The translations under genes and the position numbers were made by a program. 64,000 nucleotides of DNA from Semisulcospira habei (Eukaryota; Mollusca; Gastropoda; Semisulcospiridae). The DNA lies in NCBI GenBank assembly GCA_036245525.1, contig BTPG01000002.1, positions 118,460,286 to 118,524,285 on the forward strand, in the 5' to 3' direction. Each line of letters starts with the position of its first letter. Within the stretch, counting starts at the first letter, position 1. Below, one piece after another: positions 1 through 10,690 of the stretch. The notes below the pieces were generated by a model, which ran no database searches, was not told the DNA's origin, and saw only the letters and a list, made by a program, of their open reading frames with translations.

Positions 1-1940
1 ACAAGGTCGTTGATGAAAAGTATGAACAGTGTCGGTGACAGGACTCCCCCCTGTGGCACCCCCTGACGCAACAGCACTTTTTGGCCACAGTACCCATTCA
101 CTGTCACACGGGCTCTGCGATTGTGCAGGTATGACTTGGTCCACCGGTACATATTCCCTTGGATGCCACTGCGAAGGAGTTTCACAAGGAGACCATCCTT
201 CCACACCTTGTCGAAAGCCTTCTGTAGGTCAATGAAGGCAGCTAATGTCACCTTCTGATCTTGAAAGGCATCTTCTATGACCTGTGCAAGGTGTGTTGTC
301 TGGTCTTCTGTACTCTTGTAGCTTCTGAAGCCAGCTTGCTCTGGCACGATAATGCTCTCAGAGTCCAGGTACCACTGCAGGCGCTTGTTGATGATGCGCT
401 CCATGGTCTTGCACACACAACTTGTCAGGCTGATGGGGCGATAACTCAGGGCTTTGGACTTATTCTTCCCTTTCTTCAAAATTGGGATCATCCTGGCTTC
501 CTTCCAGCACTGGGGTACCTGTCCTCCTCTCCAGCTGTGGTTAAAGATGTCCAGTAGCTTCATTAAGGCAGTGTTGCCAAGGTGTTGTAACATCTCGTTT
601 GAGATGCTGTCTGGACCTGGAGATTTTTTCTTCTTCAGCTGTTTGATGGCCATCTTCAGTTCTGGAAGGGTGATGTCCTTCTTCATTGCATCATGGATGT
701 TCACATCTCTTGTTCTCTCTCTTTCTTCCTGTCTGATTTCTTTCGCAAGCATTCGTGGGACAGTGATGTCACTTTCTTTCGCATAGATCTGTGCAAACAT
801 GTTTGCAGCTTTCCTACCAGTCAGTGCTTTCCCTTCTTCTTCCAAGGTGATCTTCTGTTCCCTGGTGCCCTCATCGTTCAACGCCTTGGTCAGTCTCCAC
901 AACTTCGTGGTGTCCCTGTCCATGTTTAGTCTTGCAGTCTTCTCTCTCCAACTTCTTCTTGTGCACTCCAACTTCATCTTCAGATACTGGGCCTTACTGT
1001 GTTGTAGCTTGATGTTGTTTTCTTGGCTGGGGTTGGTTTCAGCGTCTTCTCTGGCCCTAGTGAGGTTGTCATGTGCTTTCTGAAGATCTGCGGTCCAGTA
1101 TGGGGTGTAGTTTTTCCAGACCCCTCGAGGTATGGATTCCTTGGCTGCCTTACTGATAATGTCATTAAACTCTCTGACCACATTGTTGATGTTCCTTCCA
1201 GACACAGCGAGGTCTTGCATTAGCTCATTTGTTCGGATACTGAACAAGCGCCAGTCTGCCTTTCGGTAGTTCCATCTTGGCCGGTGTGGCGAGCTAGCTG
1301 CTGTGCATCCTTTTAGGGTTAGGAGGATAGGGCGGTGGTCACTTCCTCCTAGCTGTGGTCCTACTGTTCTGCTGAGGCACTTATGAACATCTTCAGTGCA
1401 AAGCGCCAGGTCCGGTGTAGTTGTGGTGTGCCAGCGGCGAGAGTAGAAGGTAGGTTGGTCCTCAGGGTCATTGGCAAGTATCAGGTGGTTTTCATCTTGC
1501 CACTCCTCAATGTCTTCTCCTCTCTTGTCCAGTGTGTCATATCCCCAACTCTGGGACTGGCTGTTGAAGTCACCAGTGATGAGGAATCCACTGTCCGGGA
1601 CCTGGATAGTGTCGAGGGACAGCAACTTATCATTAGGGCAGTAGTAGTTGACAAGGTCAAGGGTGCTGTCACTGGTGGTTACCTTGACCTGGATGTATTC
1701 TGCCTCTTCCATGAATCTCCTGGTTTCGCTGGCATTCAGGTTGTTTCTAACTAGGGTCATAAGCCCCCCTTTCTTCCTCCCTTGGCGATCACTTCGGAAG
1801 ACCTGATATCCTCTGACCTTAAAGGGTTTCCCTTCTTGCAAGTGTGTCTCTTGTATACAGCAGATGTTTATGCTGTTTTCATGCAGAAAGTGCTCTAGTT
1901 CTGTTTTCTTGTTGGTAACCCCTTCGGCATTCCAGTGCAT
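1..1940 (-). CDS. LINE ORF2, endonuclease-reverse transcriptase (C-terminus beyond window)
   Basis: Reading the minus strand from the ATG at 1940 gives about 646 codons without a stop, running off the window at base 1. The N-terminal part is an apurinic/apyrimidinic-type endonuclease, which nicks the target: MHWNAEG at the start, IQETHL near residue 30, TGDFNSQ, and GGSDHRPI at the end of the domain. The reverse transcriptase follows, with YRPISLTSCVCKTMERI, QAGFRSYKSTEDQ, the first catalytic aspartate in FIDLQKAFDK, and GVPQGGVLSPTLF just before the edge. The second aspartate pair (xxDD) lies outside. The order and motifs fit the jockey/I superfamily of non-LTR retrotransposons; the clade is not certain. 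The visible part has no frameshift, so the copy may be young. It lies downstream of the last visible host exon and shares the host gene's strand. Confidence 0.88.
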   Translation of the reverse strand, partial: MHWNAEGVTNKKTELEHFLHENSINICCIQETHLQEGKPFKVRGYQVFRSDRQGRKKGGLMTLVRNNLNASETRRFMEEAEYIQVKVTTSDSTLDLVNYYCPNDKLLSLDTIQVPDSGFLITGDFNSQSQSWGYDTLDKRGEDIEEWQDENHLILANDPEDQPTFYSRRWHTTTTPDLALCTEDVHKCLSRTVGPQLGGSDHRPILLTLKGCTAASSPHRPRWNYRKADWRLFSIRTNELMQDLAVSGRNINNVVREFNDIISKAAKESIPRGVWKNYTPYWTADLQKAHDNLTRAREDAETNPSQENNIKLQHSKAQYLKMKLECTRRSWREKTARLNMDRDTTKLWRLTKALNDEGTREQKITLEEEGKALTGRKAANMFAQIYAKESDITVPRMLAKEIRQEERERTRDVNIHDAMKKDITLPELKMAIKQLKKKKSPGPDSISNEMLQHLGNTALMKLLDIFNHSWRGGQVPQCWKEARMIPILKKGKNKSKALSYRPISLTSCVCKTMERIINKRLQWYLDSESIIVPEQAGFRSYKSTEDQTTHLAQVIEDAFQDQKVTLAAFIDLQKAFDKVWKDGLLVKLLRSGIQGNMYRWTKSYLHNRRARVTVNGYCGQKVLLRQGVPQGGVLSPTLFILFINDL

Positions 1941-2858
1941 GATGTTCACATTTGCTTTTTCTTTGTCTCTGGTCTTGTTTTTTCGCTGGCCAGTCGCTCT
2001 ACTTCCCAGTCCCCTGGCTCCTCGAGACAGTTGGGAAGGTCCTCCAGTCGCTGGGGGTGGGCTCTGAAGAGGCGCAGAGCCCGGTACTGCACCTGCCTGG
2101 TGAGACTCCACAGGGCGAGCACCATTCCTCTTGAATCCATCTCCAAGTGTCATATGGCTGTATATGCATGGTACTGTGGTTTATTAGAGTGCGCTGTGCA
2201 GCCCAGTACCTCCGTCTTCAGCACTCGGGGTTTCTGTCGGGGTTACCTCACCCTTAGCTCCTGGTCAAAAGGCCTTTCCTGGGAGCACAGGATGGTTTAG
2301 TTTTGGAGTATCCTTCTCCTAGATGGATTGCCGACCAAGGCTTATGGGTCCCATCTACTCAGGTTTTTCCTCGGAGTTTTCCTTCTCGAAGGAGATCTGC
2401 CAACCAAGGCTATCGAGCATCCCTGCCCGGATTTGTATAGGGTTTACTCCCCTAGCCTTTGCCTCTCCCAAGGCACCCACAAGGCAGTGGGGCTATTTAC
2501 CCATAGCTGGGGATCTGGTTCATGGGCATCAGGGCTTGTCCACACATCGATGGGCCTGCATGCCGCATGTCTGGGGGCCAGATCTCCTCCGAGTCCTCTG
2601 TAGTTCAGCCCGAGTCCGTAAGGTGCTCGGTTACCATGAGTCACCACGAGGAGGCACTACATGAGGCTTGTTGTTGGAGAGGCTGTGTACTGGCAGGGAG
2701 AGACTGACATGTTCTGCTCCCCTTTTCGCAAAACTGCTAGCCAGCGGTGGGAGCTGAAAGCGAGAGCGACAAGCACAGACGCTACACTACCACACTAGAC
2801 GCATCACAACAACCATTTGACCCACCAATACATACTCACTTTTGCTATCGCAAGTGAA
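1941..2858 (-). other. 5' leader of the LINE at the window start, with a short upstream ORF
   Basis: This is the stretch before the LINE ORF2. A 66-codon minus-strand ORF (1946-2146, basic, ending KTRPETKKKQM) stops in a TGA five nucleotides before the ORF2 ATG, an arrangement that would suit termination-reinitiation. I cannot see zinc knuckles or any other ORF1 hallmark here, so it could be an ORF1 remnant or simply leader. The leader appears to end against the homopolymer tract at 2859. Confidence 0.45.
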
Positions 2859-2862
2859 CCCC

Positions 2863-2948
<86 letters not shown>
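2859..2948. repeat. C25 / A29 / (TA)n compound simple repeat
   Basis: About 25 C, then about 29 A, then a TA dinucleotide tract. The TA tract resumes at 8351, on the far side of the next element, so that element went into a TA microsatellite. Confidence 0.95.
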
Positions 2949-2952
<4 letters not shown>

Positions 2953-3962
2953 ACGGTTAGTGACTGTTTTGACAGTGGTAGTCGAAAGTTGCCGTAGCAC
3001 CGGTCAGTGTAGGAATAGTGAGTTGTTTACAAGTTGGTAGACACGGGCTAGTGTTCTTTGTTTTGCACGTGTGGGGCGCGCTAGTGAATGCGGTGGTGTG
3101 TTCACTGCAGAGTTTAGCTCGTCGGTAGCAAGGGAATAATAGTTTAGTTCACAGCTGTACTCGGTTAGACCAGGTTGTCTTGCCCAGCTGACTGTTTGGA
3201 GTCAGTGGCTGACCGTTTGTGAGAGTCAGTGACACAGCGCCGATCCAGTCCCGTGGTCGTTGGTGGCCGGAGACTGGGGGTTGTTTTGCCTACGGGCGAC
3301 GGCGTTGTGACGGGTCGCAGAGGAGGTGAGTGCGTAAAAATCCCGCGTGCGGATGTTTTGTCATGTTATGGTTGTTATAGGTGTTGTGTACTATGTGCTA
3401 AGGTCTAGGGGGGAAAAGGAGGGTAGAACTCGATGGGTGTTAAAGGGAAGTATTGTTTTGGCGTTATTGTGTGGTTCTATTTCATTATTAGTTATTTTTA
3501 ACTGTTTAGCGAAATGTTGCATTGGTTAGTGAAATGTGTTGGTTAGTGAAATGTTGTACTGGCTTGTTGTGAAAGTGCAGAGAATGTTAGGAAGGCTTTT
3601 ATATGTTTGAGAACTTTCATTGTTTTGGTTTTTGTGTAATTTTTGGTTTGGAAAGCACGTGTCACATGGGTGAGAGTCGAGTGCTTGAACGGTTAGTGGT
3701 AGTGTTTTTGTAAACCAAGCAGGGTGGGTATGGGAGGTTAGCTGTTTTAACGACCCACTGGTTTATGTTACTTATGGGGCCGTTTAGGCTTCTGCTTTTG
3801 TTTTGCATTTTGACGTTCGGGGTCGGGACCGGTTGGAAGGCCAACGGGCATTAGGACCAACCACGCCTCGCTGGACTGAGTGTCGGCGTGGAAGGGGTGC
3901 GGTCATCTGTACTGCCGAAGCCGCCGTGTCGCCATTGCAACCAGACCTCGCACCAGGAAAAC

Positions 3963-4015
<53 letters not shown>
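3963..4015. repeat. (GA)n microsatellite
   Basis: A run of GA dinucleotides with one interruption, inside the left arm of the outer element. It creates spurious Arg-Glu and Ser-Leu open frames on both strands. Confidence 0.97.
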
Positions 4016-4018
<3 letters not shown>

Positions 4019-4233
4019 CCCGCGAAGCTGTACGACCGTTAAGGAAGCCGGACGGGAGGGATCCACAGGCGTTCGTCGACTTACCACGGTGGTCCCATTC
4101 TTATTCAGCTTTCCGTCACACATTCTGCCTTGGTGTAGTTACATGATTCTTGTATATGAACAGTATATTGTAAATAACGTTTTTCAGCCGTCAGTTCGGA
4201 GGGCTGTAACCTGACTTTTTATTATTGTGGAGC

Positions 4234-4246
4234 AACAGCGCTGCGT
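4234..4246. repeat. Left target-site duplication of the RTE LINE
   Basis: AACAGCGCTGCGT is repeated exactly at 7924-7936. The two copies bracket the RTE LINE and fix its ends. Confidence 0.9.
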
Positions 4247-4525
4247 CCTCGCGCTGGGACCATACGGCGTTGAGGCGCGTCCCCTGGGTGGTGGATAGGG
4301 GGTCCCTCGTGAGAGGGGTGCACCGAATGAAATAAGGTGCCGTGAACCAACATGGTCTAAGGGAAGGTGACCCCGACAGAAAACCCCTGGTCCTCCTAGT
4401 AAGGGGGTTGGGCGTGGGGGTAGCTTCCCCACCCTGCAAAAAAGGAAATAGCTACAAAAACGCCGACGAAAAGACTAACAGTAATTCCTTTCCTGGAGGA
4501 GGAAGGTTCTTCTACTAGAAGACTT

Positions 4526-6016
4526 ATGACGTCCTGTGGTGAAAGCCGGAAGTCTTCGGAAGCCACAGGACCGAGCCGCCTCTCTCTATCCAGGGATACA
4601 ACCATGGGCACATGGAACGTCAAGACCATGTACCAGAGCGGCAAGGCCGCCCAGATAGCAGCGGAAATGCAAAAGTACAACCTTTCCCTGCTAGGTATCA
4701 GTGAAGCCAGATGGACGCAGTCTGGCCAGAAAAGGCTGTTAAGTGGGGAGATGGTTCTGTATTCAGGTCATGAAGAGGAGAATGCCCCCCATACAGAAGG
4801 AGTAGCACTCATGCTGTCACCAGTGGCACAGAGAGCGCTGATGGGCTGGGAACCTCTTGGGCCAAGAATTATAACAGCAGCCTTTAGAACCAAGAAAAAG
4901 CTCAAGCTGAACGTCATCCAGTGTTATGCGCCCACCAATGACAGTGACGAGGAAGAGAAACAAGAGTTCTACGACCGACTCCAGAGTGCCTTGGACAAAT
5001 GTGCGGAGCGAGACATCACCATCGTCATGGGCGATTTTAATGCCAAAATAGGGGAGGACAACACCGGATACGAAAAGGTGATGGGGAGACAGGGACTAGG
5101 CTCGGAGATGAGTGAGAACGGGGAGAGGTTTGTAGACTTTTGTGCTCTAAACAGACTTGTCATTGGAGGCAGCATCTTCCCACACAGAAGAATACACAAA
5201 GCAACTTGGGTCTCACCTGACCATACAACAGAGAACCAAATAGACCATATCTGCATTAGCAAGAAATTTAGAAGATCCCTTCAAGATGTTCGAGTGAGGA
5301 GGGGAGCAGATGTCGCCTCAGACCACCATCTGCTTACCTTAAGAATGAAGCTCAAGCTAAAGAAAAGCCGCACAGAGACAACAAGAAGACAGCGCTATAA
5401 TGTAGGCCTCCTGAGAGAAACTGGAGTTAGAGAAGAGTTCAAACTGGTGCTGTCCAACCGGTTTCAAGCGCTACAGGAGCTAGTAAATGAAGAGGAGGCG
5501 GTCACCACAGAGCAGCAGTGGAAGGCAGTTAGAGAGGCGCTGAACTCAACCTGCAAAGACACTGTAGGGTTCAGGAAACACCACCACAAGGACTGGCTGT
5601 CGGCACAGACCTTGAAGAAGATAGAAGCGAGGAAGCAGAAGAAAGCAGCGGTCAACAACAGTCGCACGAGAGCAGCCAAAGTAAGGGCACAGGGGGAATA
5701 CTCGGAAGCCAACCGCGAGGTGAAGAGGAGTATCAGGGCAGACAAGAGGGCCTACACAGACAGCCTGGCAGCAGAGGCAGAAAAGGCAGCAGGCAGCGGC
5801 AACATGAAACAGCTCTACAACATTACCAGAAGATTGTCGGGTAAGTATGGCCATACAGAAAGACCAGTAAAAGACAAAGAAGGCAAGCCTATTGCAGACA
5901 GAGCAGACCAACTCGACAGATGGGCCGAGTATTTTGAAGAGTTACTGAACAGACCTAGCCCACCCGACCCCCCCCGACATCCAGCCGGCAGAGATCGACC
6001 TACCCATCAGCTGTGA
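4526..6016 (+). pseudogene. RTE LINE ORF, endonuclease and linker part
   Basis: The ATG at 4526 opens a 496-codon frame. The endonuclease begins at about residue 29 (GTWNVKTM) and shows GISEARW, VIQCYAPT, MGDFNAKIG, and ASDHHLL near residue 265, all usual in RTE endonucleases. A lysine-rich linker follows. The frame breaks in a run of eight C (5968-5975): upstream it reads EELLNRPSPPDPP, and the correct continuation DIQPAEIDLPI lies in another frame, so the last 14 codons here are out of frame. A one-base slip in the C run explains this. In a living copy this part joins the reverse transcriptase that follows to form a single protein. Confidence 0.88.
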
Positions 6017-6840
6017 CAGACCCAGCCGGGAAGAGATCAGAAAAGCAGTGGCATTTTTGAAGAATGGCAAAGCAGCAGGGCCAGATGGCATCCCAGCGGA
6101 GTCTCTGAAAGCAGACCTAGAGACAACAGTCGAGATGCTGTACCCACTGTTTGGAAAGATCTGGGAAGAGGAGGTGATGCCAGCTGACTGGAAGGAGGGG
6201 TACCTAATCAAGCTTCCCAAGAAAGGCGACCTCAGCAAGTGTTCCAACTACAGAGGAATCACCTTGCTGTCAGTACCAGGAAAGGTCTTCAACAGGATCA
6301 TCCTAGAGAGAATGAAGAGCTCCGTTGACCCCCAGCTGAGAGACCAGCAAGCAGGATTCAGGAAGAACCGATCATGTACAGACCAGATCACCACTCTCCG
6401 CATCATCGTGGAACAGTCTCTGGAGTGGAGCTCCCCGCTGTACGTCAACTTTGTGGATTATGAGAAAGCATTTGACAGCGTGGACCGAGAGACTCTGTGG
6501 AAACTCCTAAGACACTTCGGTGTATCCACAAAGCTCGTCCGCCTGATCAAGAGCAGCTATGATGGCATGACATGTCGCGTGATCCACGAAGGGCAGTTCA
6601 CCAGAGAGCTCCAGGTCAGAACTGGTGTCAGGCAGGGGTGTCTGCTGTCTCCGTTCCTCTTCCTACTGGCCATAGACTGGGTCATGAAGATGACCACAGA
6701 GCACAGACGAAGTGGAATACAGTGGACACTGTGGACACAGCTTGATGACCTCGATTTTGCAGACGACTTGGCATTACTGTCCCACACTCATCAACAAATG
6801 CAGGACAAGACCACGAGGCTTGCTGACATCTCGTCCCAAG
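5976..6840 (+). pseudogene. RTE LINE ORF, reverse transcriptase part
   Basis: The second reading frame of the same ORF starts at the slipped C run and continues to the nested insertion. It holds RT blocks AFLKNGKAAGPDGIPAE, NYRGITLLSVPGK, QQAGFRKNRSCTDQI, the first catalytic residue in FVDYEKAFDSVD, VRQGCLLSPFLF, and the second catalytic pair in LDFADDLALL. The palm is therefore complete at the motif level. The frame is cut after ADISSQ at 6840 by a foreign insertion and resumes with [11 protein letters not shown] at 7224. A GTG at 6048 is only the first possible start after the frameshift and is not a real initiator. Confidence 0.9.
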
Positions 6841-7224
6841 TTAGTTAGTTAGTTAGTTATTTGGGTTTAACGCCGAGCAGGCGACTAAGGCCATCTCACG
6901 GCGGGATGGGTAAAAATCTGGTCAGCCAGACTAAAAGCAAGGTCTTAAGACAAGATGTAAATATAGATTAAAAATCTCAGGCTAAAATGTCGCACATGTC
7001 TTTAAAAGAAACGTCTACAGACTCTCAAAAAGGGCAAATAAAAAATTCACATAGTCAATGAATGCTCAGATCTTGTTAAAAATATTGCATTCTCTCAAAA
7101 AATTGAAGATTTTGTCCGGAGGAACATCCCGGAACAAAACCTTCAAGGAGTCTGCTGTGAAGTGTTTATATCTGGTGTCAATGAGGTCAGCACAATACAG
7201 CAAAAAGTGTCGAACAGAAAACTG
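6841..7224 (-). mobile_element. 5'-truncated I-like LINE fragment inside the RTE LINE
   Basis: About 384 bp nearly identical to the 3' end of the full-length LINE at 33983-40015 (compare 33983 onward). It begins with the terminal TTAG repeats and ends at ACTG, where the match to the full-length copy stops. Removing it restores the RT reading frame exactly (CAA|GTG GGC). No target duplication is visible, so the site may have been blunt or slightly deleted. Confidence 0.9.
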
Positions 7225-7920
7225 TGGGCCTCACCATTCACAAACAGAAAACAAAGACAATGAGGCTGAACGCAACCAGGGAAGAACCAGTCTTGCTTGC
7301 TGGCACCCCGTTGGAGGAGGTGGAGTCCTTCACCTATCTCGGGAGCATCATAGACAAAAAAGGCGGCACTGATGCAGATGTCAGAGCACGAATCGGTAAA
7401 GCCAGAGCAGCCTTTCTCCAGTTGAAAAAAGTGTGGAGTTCCAGAGAGCTGTCACAACACACCAAAGTCCGGATTTTCAACTCCAATGTAAAAGCAGTTC
7501 TCCTATATGGAGCAGAGACATGGAGATTGACAAAAACCACAGTCAACAGAGTACAGACCTTCATGAACAGTTGCCTTAGAAGAATTTTGAAAATCCACTG
7601 GCCAGAGAAGATCAGCAACGTCAGACTCTGGGAGAGAACAGAGCAGATAACAGCAGAGAATGAAATTGGGCGAAGAAGATGGGGATGGATCGGTCACAGT
7701 CTGAGAAAGCCAGCTTCCAGTATCACTAGGCAGGCATTGTCATGGAACCCCCAGGGAAAGAGGAAAAGAGGTAGGCCGAGAAACTCCTGGCGTTGAGACC
7801 TCCAAGCAGACATCAAGAGACTGGGAACCACCTGGAGTAGAATCGAAGGAGAAGCACAGGACAGGAGTTGCTGGAGGTCTCTCGTCGACGGCCTATACCC
7901 GGGTAGGGGTGACAGGCGTA
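7224..7920 (+). pseudogene. RTE LINE ORF, C-terminal part with premature stop
   Basis: The RT ORF resumes after the nested insertion: [13 protein letters not shown], then [34 protein letters not shown] and [16 protein letters not shown] at 7794 ends the frame, but the codons after it continue DLQADIKRLGTTW and finish ...GDRRK before the true stop at about 7921. The truncated relative at 33588-33839 has CGA at the same place, so the stop is probably a CpG-to-TpG change. The C-terminal domain is typical of RTE elements and has no RNase H. Confidence 0.88.
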
Positions 7921-8350
7921 AGTAACAGCGCTGCGTAGCGTGGGGGAGTGTTTGTTTCCACCACTCGATGCAATGCTGATGCTGTGGAAGTAGTATTAAC
8001 CTTGGTTTAGCTTTTTCCCTTTTGTTTTCCTTTTCTTTCTTTTTTTTTTCTCAGGAGGGGAAGGGGAGAAGGGGGAAGGGAGGGGAAGTGTCGGTGGGAA
8101 GTGTGGGAGGGAAGGAAAGGGGGATAGTTAGTGTAATTAGTAATAAAGAGTGAGTGTACGTGTAAAGTAAATGTGTTGTGTTGCTTGTGCTGAGCTGTAA
8201 CCTGTCTTGAGGCGAGACGCTAGGGTTCTTTCTCCGTCTTCTTCCGCTCTTCTACCCCTAACCTTCATCCTCGTCTATCTCTCTTTAGTCGGGACTTTGG
8301 GGGTTCTACTTCTATCTTTCAATCTCGTCTGTCCCTCCCTAGCCGTGACA

Positions 8351-8366
8351 ATATATATATATATAT
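8351..8366. repeat. (AT)n, far side of the microsatellite target
   Basis: A short AT tract directly following the right inverted repeat of the outer element. It is the continuation of the TA tract at 2913-2948. Confidence 0.9.
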
Positions 8367-8542
8367 GGAGTCAGCATGAGCGGGTGCTCGTGAAGTTTTT
8401 GGCCTCTTGCAGTTTGATGCTGTTCACATTTTTCCCAGGAGTGAAGACGTTTCCACCCCCTTGAGCATGCTGTCAAGGATAGTGTGAATAGCACCAGTGA
8501 CTGCAAGAACAAAGGGGTCGATTTCACATGGCCATTACTTAC

Positions 8543-8712
8543 CGAGGCGGGAATGGCAGAAGCCACAGAGGGCAAGGCAGGTGATGACGTGCGCCGAGGT
8601 GTGGAGGCCACATGTGGGGGAGCAGAGAGGTTCATGGGCTCCGGCTGACTCTCGCTATCACTGGATCCCATGGCCTGGGCACTCTGGTTCAACAGCTGCT
8701 GTACTCGGGCCG
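8543..8712 (-). CDS. CHD6-9: Host gene exon: CHD6-9/kismet-like, last exon in this window
   Basis: On the minus strand the exon is flanked by an acceptor (gcatcag) at 8713 and a strong donor (gtaagt) at 8542. It encodes ARVQQLLNQSAQAMG and a Ser/Pro-rich stretch with SESQPEPMNLS, ending IPAS. It starts with the last two bases of a codon, which matches the single base left over at the end of exon 17031-17115, and it ends in phase 0. The composition suits the disordered C-terminal tail of CHD7/8-type remodellers. The link rests on splice sites and phase, not on a recognised domain, so it is less certain than the other exons. The next exon lies below base 1 or was not recognised. Confidence 0.72.
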
Positions 8713-8787
8713 CTGATGCAACACACATACACACTTATGTAGCCCTAAAAACTACATGTAGCAATTTAAAAACAAAAAAACTGTAAA

Positions 8788-9375
8788 ATGAATTTTTCTC
8801 TAAAATGTATTTTTTCGAAAAATACTAACTGATGACATTACTGATAGGAAACATACACATAGCTTACCAATTTCAGCCAAAAATTCCATTCTGTACATAC
8901 ACGACAAGGGAGGCGACCCAAGGGCGCTGTAACCAGGTACACTGAGTAGCCTCCCGTCCCACCCTATCCGGTCACATGCCCAGCGGTATCTCGCCAGTCT
9001 GAAGCTTAGCACATTGGCGGCAAACGGGGCAGGTCGGAGGGTCCTCCAAGTAATGTCATCGGTAAGTATTTTTCAAAAAAATACATTTTAGAGAAAAATT
9101 CATTTGTTTCTTCAAAAAGGCATAAAGACTGATGGAAAATACGTCACCGGATATGGAGATAAGGGAGGCCACTTCAGGGTTGCTTGGTAACGGCTCCCTG
9201 AAGTCGCCTCTTTGGTTGTGTAGTGTACACAACAGATGCTTAGGCTAAATCGTTATGCTAAGTATACCTTCCTATTAGTCATGCCATCGGTTATAGTTTT
9301 GAGAAAACAAAATACATTTTAGAGAAAAATTCATTTGTTTCTTCAAAAACATTACCGATGACATTCCCGATAGGA
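8788..9375. repeat. DIRS C terminal repeat and rearranged internal complementary region
   Basis: 8788-8860 holds the terminal motif (TTTTTTCGAAAAATAC, then a form of ACCGATGGCATTAC). 9045-9118 and 9305-9375 hold the complementary motifs expected of the internal complementary region, but they are separated by about 190 bp (9119-9310) resembling the opposite DIRS terminus. A tract of about 37 bp around ATTCATTTGTTTCTTCAAAAA occurs on both sides (9082-9118 and 9312-9349). Confidence 0.7.
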
Positions 9376-9439
9376 AGAATAGCGAAAAGGAGGTGGGTGC
9401 CGCCCAGAACTTCCTTATCCCCTGTATATGGGCTAACCA

Positions 9440-10500
9440 GACCCGCCCTCCCCCGGGGCAAACTCCCGACAATTTCAGCTGAGGGAGGGAGTGTTGTGCC
9501 GCGGTGATGTGCCCCACCAGGGCTAGGTTGTCCCGCTGGCCCGAGAGGTCCCCGAGAGGTCCCTGAGGTAGAACCGGGCAAAGGTAGATGCCGCCCGCCA
9601 GCCCACGGCCGCCACATGCCTTTGACGGCGCAGGAGCGAGCGAAGACGACGCTCGTGGCCGTGGGTCTAACCTCGTGCGCCCTTATCGTCAGCCTCTTAG
9701 CGCCGTCTGGGGAGAGGTCTTAGTAGGTGGACCGGGGTACCCAGCCGAGCCAGGAAGATATCGTCTGGCCGAGGTGTTTGGTCCTCTTGGGGACAAGGCA
9801 ACAAGAGGCGGGTAGGTCCTCTCCGGACTGGATAGGATCAGCGCAGGTACCCCTGTAAGGCCCTCACCGGGTCCTGCTTCCTGGTCTCCCGGGGTAGGAG
9901 TAACCCCTCAGCAGCCAGATGGTGATCATCTGGGGCGCAGTCAATGGGGACCGAGACTTGGCCAGGAAGGACGGGTCGGTCAGTAGCTGCACAGAGCCAT
10001 CCATTCAGAACTGGAGGCAGGCAGGGTGCGTCGAGAGCGCGTGAAGTTTGCGTACCCTGGAAGTCGAGGCGGGGGTCAGGAGGAAGCAGGTCTTCCAGGT
10101 CACATTGGCCAACCGCGCCAATGGGAACCGTTCGAAGCAGTCCGAGTTGAGCCACGTCAGCACCCCGGGTAGGTCCCATCGTGGAGTCAGCAAGCGGGGG
10201 GCAGGCCGCCGGAGGCTGAAGTGGGTCATACGGTCGGCGAGGTCTTGCAAGCGCCGGGGACCGGGCGGCCCAAGTGGTGGTACGTGTCAGCGAGCATGGC
10301 GAGGAAGCTCCCAATGGTGATCGGCGCCCAATGCTGCCAAGCGAAGAGCCAGAGGAAGGACTTGGCCAGCTGAGGGGCAGTCAGATCCGCGGGGGAGAGG
10401 CGCCAGTCATCGCACCAGGACCGCAGGACTCGCCACATTCCCTCAAAGAGTTGTCAGGTCGAAGGTCTGCAGGCGGCAGCGATAGCTTGCACTGCTGTGG
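9440..10500 (-). pseudogene. DIRS C tyrosine recombinase remnant
   Basis: Minus-strand matches to the intact recombinase at 57390-59108: near the N-terminus RALATRDFSSAAVEAIA and RPSTL, then LTAPQLAKSFLWLFAWQHWAPITIGSFLAMLADTYHHLGRP. Close to the 3' end the equivalent of the catalytic tyrosine segment reads STFARFYLRD, so the nucleophile codon survives. The frame is broken repeatedly between 9840 and 10440, so no full-length protein can be made. The product would have joined circular DNA to the target without a duplication. Confidence 0.72.
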
Positions 10501-10657
10501 CTGCAGCGATAGCTTCCACCGCTGCACTTGAGAAGTCTCTAGTGGCGAGGGCACGCTGTACCATCTCCAGGCGTGGAAGCGGAGTCGCTCGGGTCACGGA
10601 TGGTACAGCGCCCGCCATGGTTGCTCGAGCATCGTGCATCGGGTGGGGAGCCGCCAG

Positions 10658-10690
<33 letters not shown>

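Larger units (their letters stand above)
4247..7923 (+). mobile_element. RTE-clade LINE, disrupted
   Basis: A 13-bp target duplication (4234-4246 and 7924-7936) brackets this element. Less the 384-bp nested insertion it is about 3.3 kb, the usual size for RTE elements, which carry one endonuclease-reverse transcriptase ORF. It ends GGCGTAAGT. The truncated relative at 33588-33839 ends in the same sequence followed by repeated GTAA units, which confirms the 3' end. The copy is dead: one frameshift, one premature stop and an insertion in the ORF. Confidence 0.9.
2949..8350. mobile_element. Outer element with 12-bp terminal inverted repeats, host of nested LINEs
   Basis: The left end reads TGTCACGGTTAG (2949-2960) and the right end CTAGCCGTGACA (8339-8350), inverted repeats matching at 11 of 12 positions. 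Both ends abut a TA microsatellite, which hides any target duplication. Removing the LINE at 4247-7923 and one copy of its target duplication leaves about 1.7 kb with no convincing coding sequence. That size and the inverted ends suggest a non-autonomous DNA transposon, but I cannot assign a superfamily. The right part (7937-8338) is purine-rich at 8050-8150 and otherwise featureless. Confidence 0.6.

Noticed and set aside
3803..4214. Arg/Glu and Ser/Leu-rich open frames
   Set aside because: Produced by the (GA)n microsatellite; no conserved flanking protein.
2949..8350. Whole unit considered as one autonomous transposon using the RT inside
   Set aside because: The RTE LINE has its own 13-bp target duplication and a known 3' end, so it is a later insertion.
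9291..9617. Minus-strand frame with Gly/Pro-rich sequence upstream of DIRS C
   Set aside because: Covers the end of the recombinase and the complementary region in a shifted frame; not a separate gene.
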